Positions 62,455-64,000 of a DNA stretch of 64,000 nucleotides are shown one piece after another. Under the pieces are notes generated by a model, which was not told the origin of the DNA, made no database searches, and was given only the letters and a program-made list of their open reading frames with translations. The position numbers were made by a program, and so were the translations under genes. Source of the DNA: Roseivirga sp965279445 (lineage in GTDB: Bacteria; Bacteroidota; Bacteroidia; Cytophagales; Cyclobacteriaceae); contig OZ257241.1 in the NCBI GenBank assembly GCA_965279445.1, positions 5,146,001 to 5,210,000 of the forward strand, given 5' to 3'. Position 1 is the first letter of the stretch; each line of letters opens with the position of its first letter.

Positions 62455-64000
62455 CAGATAACGGCTATTTTTCCAACAAAGGTTTCAGAGCCATCAGCAT
62501 TAGAAGAGAAGACCAGGTAAACTCCGGTTTGTACTCGCTGCCCGTTGTAGTCCCGGCTGTTCCAAAGGGCCGTACTGCCCTGGGCTCTTACTTCTCTTAC
62601 CAGCTTACCAGATACATCGGTGATCTTCACGAGAGCGTTATTTACCAGGCCGTTGATAACCACATCACGGTTGGCGTTACTCTGTACCGGGTTAGGAGAG
62701 ATTGTGACATTGGTATGCCGGTCGGTGCCCTCAGTAGCGTCACTGCGAAAGGAAACAGTACCCTTGTCGGTACCGATGAATAGCTCACCACTTTGAGGTT
62801 CGATGGTGAGCGAGATAATATGGTTGGAAGGGAGAGGGCTATTATCTACCGTAAAATTATAAACCAGCTCTTCTCCTGTTTCGCTGAAGAGCCAAAGCCC
62901 GCTGGTTTGGGTGCCGAACCATTTTCTGTTTCCCGGATCAACGGCTATGGAGGTGATAAACTCGTCTCTGAGGAGTACACGGTTTTCAAAAATCGGAACA
63001 CTGGCAGATAAGGAGGTACCATCTAGCACTGCATTAAAATTGGGAAAGAAGGCGATGCCATCGCTGGTCCCTACCCAGATGAAGAAGTCATCGTCAAGCA
63101 CAAGTGAGGTAATTTCGCGACCGGGTAAGCCTCCCTGCCCTCCGTTGGTGTTCAGGTAGCGCTCACGGTTTGTATTTTCATTAAATACCAGGATGCCCCC
63201 GCCCCGGTCAGGGTCTACAGGTAGCCATTTATCTCCATTGGGTGCTATGAAAATGTCAACAGGATAGGGAGCCCGGCTGTTGCCCAGCGTATAAGAGGTC
63301 CAGGTATCCGTGGCGATCTCCCATCGGTGTAGTGAGTTGCTAAAGCCGTAGTTCGTCATCCATATAGCACCATCCTGATGGGCGATACCCGTCATATTCA
63401 CAGAGCTGCTGGCGGAGTTGAGTGTGCTGCCGGATGATACTTCATTGACCACTGTTACCTGCTCTGGAGTGACCGAAATTAATCCTCTGTCAAAAGATGC
63501 CAGGTAGACAGGCTCTGTAGTTTCTGCACTGGTAACCTGATAATCCACTAAGTCGAAGAGTTGACTGTTATCAGCAGAAAGCGGAGTATTTTGCCAGCCA
63601 ACCTCAGTGGTAAAAGAAGAAAGTATGCCTGATCGTCCGAGAGTTCTGAGATCCTCACTGAAGCCACCATGTAGAAGCAGCACCTCATCGCCACGTGTGT
63701 GAAGCTCCCAGTTATCATCGCTTGATGGGCCGTTAGGTAAGAAGGATTCACCTTCACTGGTGGCATATCGCGTGAGTCCGTTAATCGCATCGCCTATCCA
63801 AAAATCAGTACCGCTTACCAGCAGGCTTGATGCAGTATTCTCACTGAGGGGGATGTCAAAAAGCGGAGTGACTTCCCGCATAACTTCGTATACCCGATTA
63901 TTGGTGATGACTATGCCTCGATCAGCCAGCACCTCAAAGTCTTCGATCATATCATCGAAGGCAAAGGCAGCCACCCATCGATTGGCGAGGAACTGATATA
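62454..64000 (-). CDS. porZ: PorZ-like type IX secretion protein, 5' end outside window
   Basis: At least 515 residues, still open at the window end. Seen are beta-propeller repeats of the two-component-regulator type (ITSLVLDDDFFIWVGTSDGI; ITSIAVDPGNRKWFGTQTSG; IISLTIEPQSGELFIGTDKG) and a C-terminal sorting-type domain (ISPNPVQSNANRDVVI; VKITDVSGKLVREV; GQRVQTGVYLVF). This matches PorZ, a part of the type IX attachment complex that delivers anionic LPS, more than a generic propeller protein; the name is inference from architecture and from its place beside recO. Confidence 0.75.
   Translation of the reverse strand, partial: YQFLANRWVAAFAFDDMIEDFEVLADRGIVITNNRVYEVMREVTPLFDIPLSENTASSLLVSGTDFWIGDAINGLTRYATSEGESFLPNGPSSDDNWELHTRGDEVLLLHGGFSEDLRTLGRSGILSSFTTEVGWQNTPLSADNSQLFDLVDYQVTSAETTEPVYLASFDRGLISVTPEQVTVVNEVSSGSTLNSASSSVNMTGIAHQDGAIWMTNYGFSNSLHRWEIATDTWTSYTLGNSRAPYPVDIFIAPNGDKWLPVDPDRGGGILVFNENTNRERYLNTNGGQGGLPGREITSLVLDDDFFIWVGTSDGIAFFPNFNAVLDGTSLSASVPIFENRVLLRDEFITSIAVDPGNRKWFGTQTSGLWLFSETGEELVYNFTVDNSPLPSNHIISLTIEPQSGELFIGTDKGTVSFRSDATEGTDRHTNVTISPNPVQSNANRDVVINGLVNNALVKITDVSGKLVREVRAQGSTALWNSRDYNGQRVQTGVYLVFSSNADGSETFVGKIAVI

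Overview
The window is chromosomal DNA of a member of the Bacteroidota, most likely the order Cytophagales (Fulvivirga/Roseivirga-like); the genus is inference. The sequence supports this in several ways. Promoters follow the Bacteroidota pattern TTTG-N19-TAnnTTTG (tRNA-Phe, rimP, metK). Shine-Dalgarno sequences are generally absent, except for a perfect one in front of rpsU. The DksA-like regulator has the Bacteroidota form without a zinc finger. The conserved blocks rpsU-xerC-raiA, rimP-nusA-infB and nadK-porG-uppS-bamA-ompH-ompH are present, and type IX secretion / gliding proteins (PorG, a PorZ-like protein, a giant repeat protein) occur. TTG and GTG starts are frequent.

Layout. 1-4.1 kb: a membrane Fe-S oxidoreductase, tRNA-Phe with a textbook promoter and terminator, a 48-bp perfect palindrome, and a dksA-like/scpB/pseudouridine synthase operon. 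4.1-18.7 kb: one 14.6-kb gene for a 4851-residue secreted protein of Ig-like and lamin-tail domains, ten copies of which form an exact 789-bp tandem array. 18.7-24.1 kb: asd, a THUMP-like methyltransferase, a TPR membrane protein and a lipoprotein gamma-glutamyltransferase. 24.1-28.8 kb: the rimP-nusA-infB operon. 28.9-34.1 kb: an M28 peptidase lipoprotein, acyl-CoA dehydrogenase, rpsU-xerC-raiA, and metK facing them.

34.2-42.4 kb is the most unusual accessory region. A leftward operon encodes a Cro/C1-type HTH protein of unknown family, a DapDC/ODC-fold PLP decarboxylase lacking the usual catalytic cysteine, and a complete PotABCD-type ABC importer. Divergent from it are a flavin amine-oxidase-like protein and an overlapping 103-residue protein of unknown family. 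Ahead of the operon lies a probable ~97-nt structured leader that ends in a strong intrinsic terminator. Together they look like a regulated system for uptake, production and oxidation of a polyamine-like compound; its substrate cannot be read from the sequence.

42.4-64 kb: leuS and a ridA gene split by a complete IS1380-family element with 5-bp target duplications; a leftward pdxJ / hydrolase / RsmI-like methylase operon; a rightward run yqeY, cvpA, glutamine amidotransferase, hydrolase, CBS protein, nadK, porG, uppS, bamA and two ompH/skp genes (outer-membrane biogenesis and type IX secretion); LD-carboxypeptidase; then leftward chromate transporter, 2-oxoglutarate-dependent oxygenase-like protein, recO and a 5'-truncated porZ-like gene running off the window. 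No CRISPR array, prophage, rRNA or replication origin was seen.
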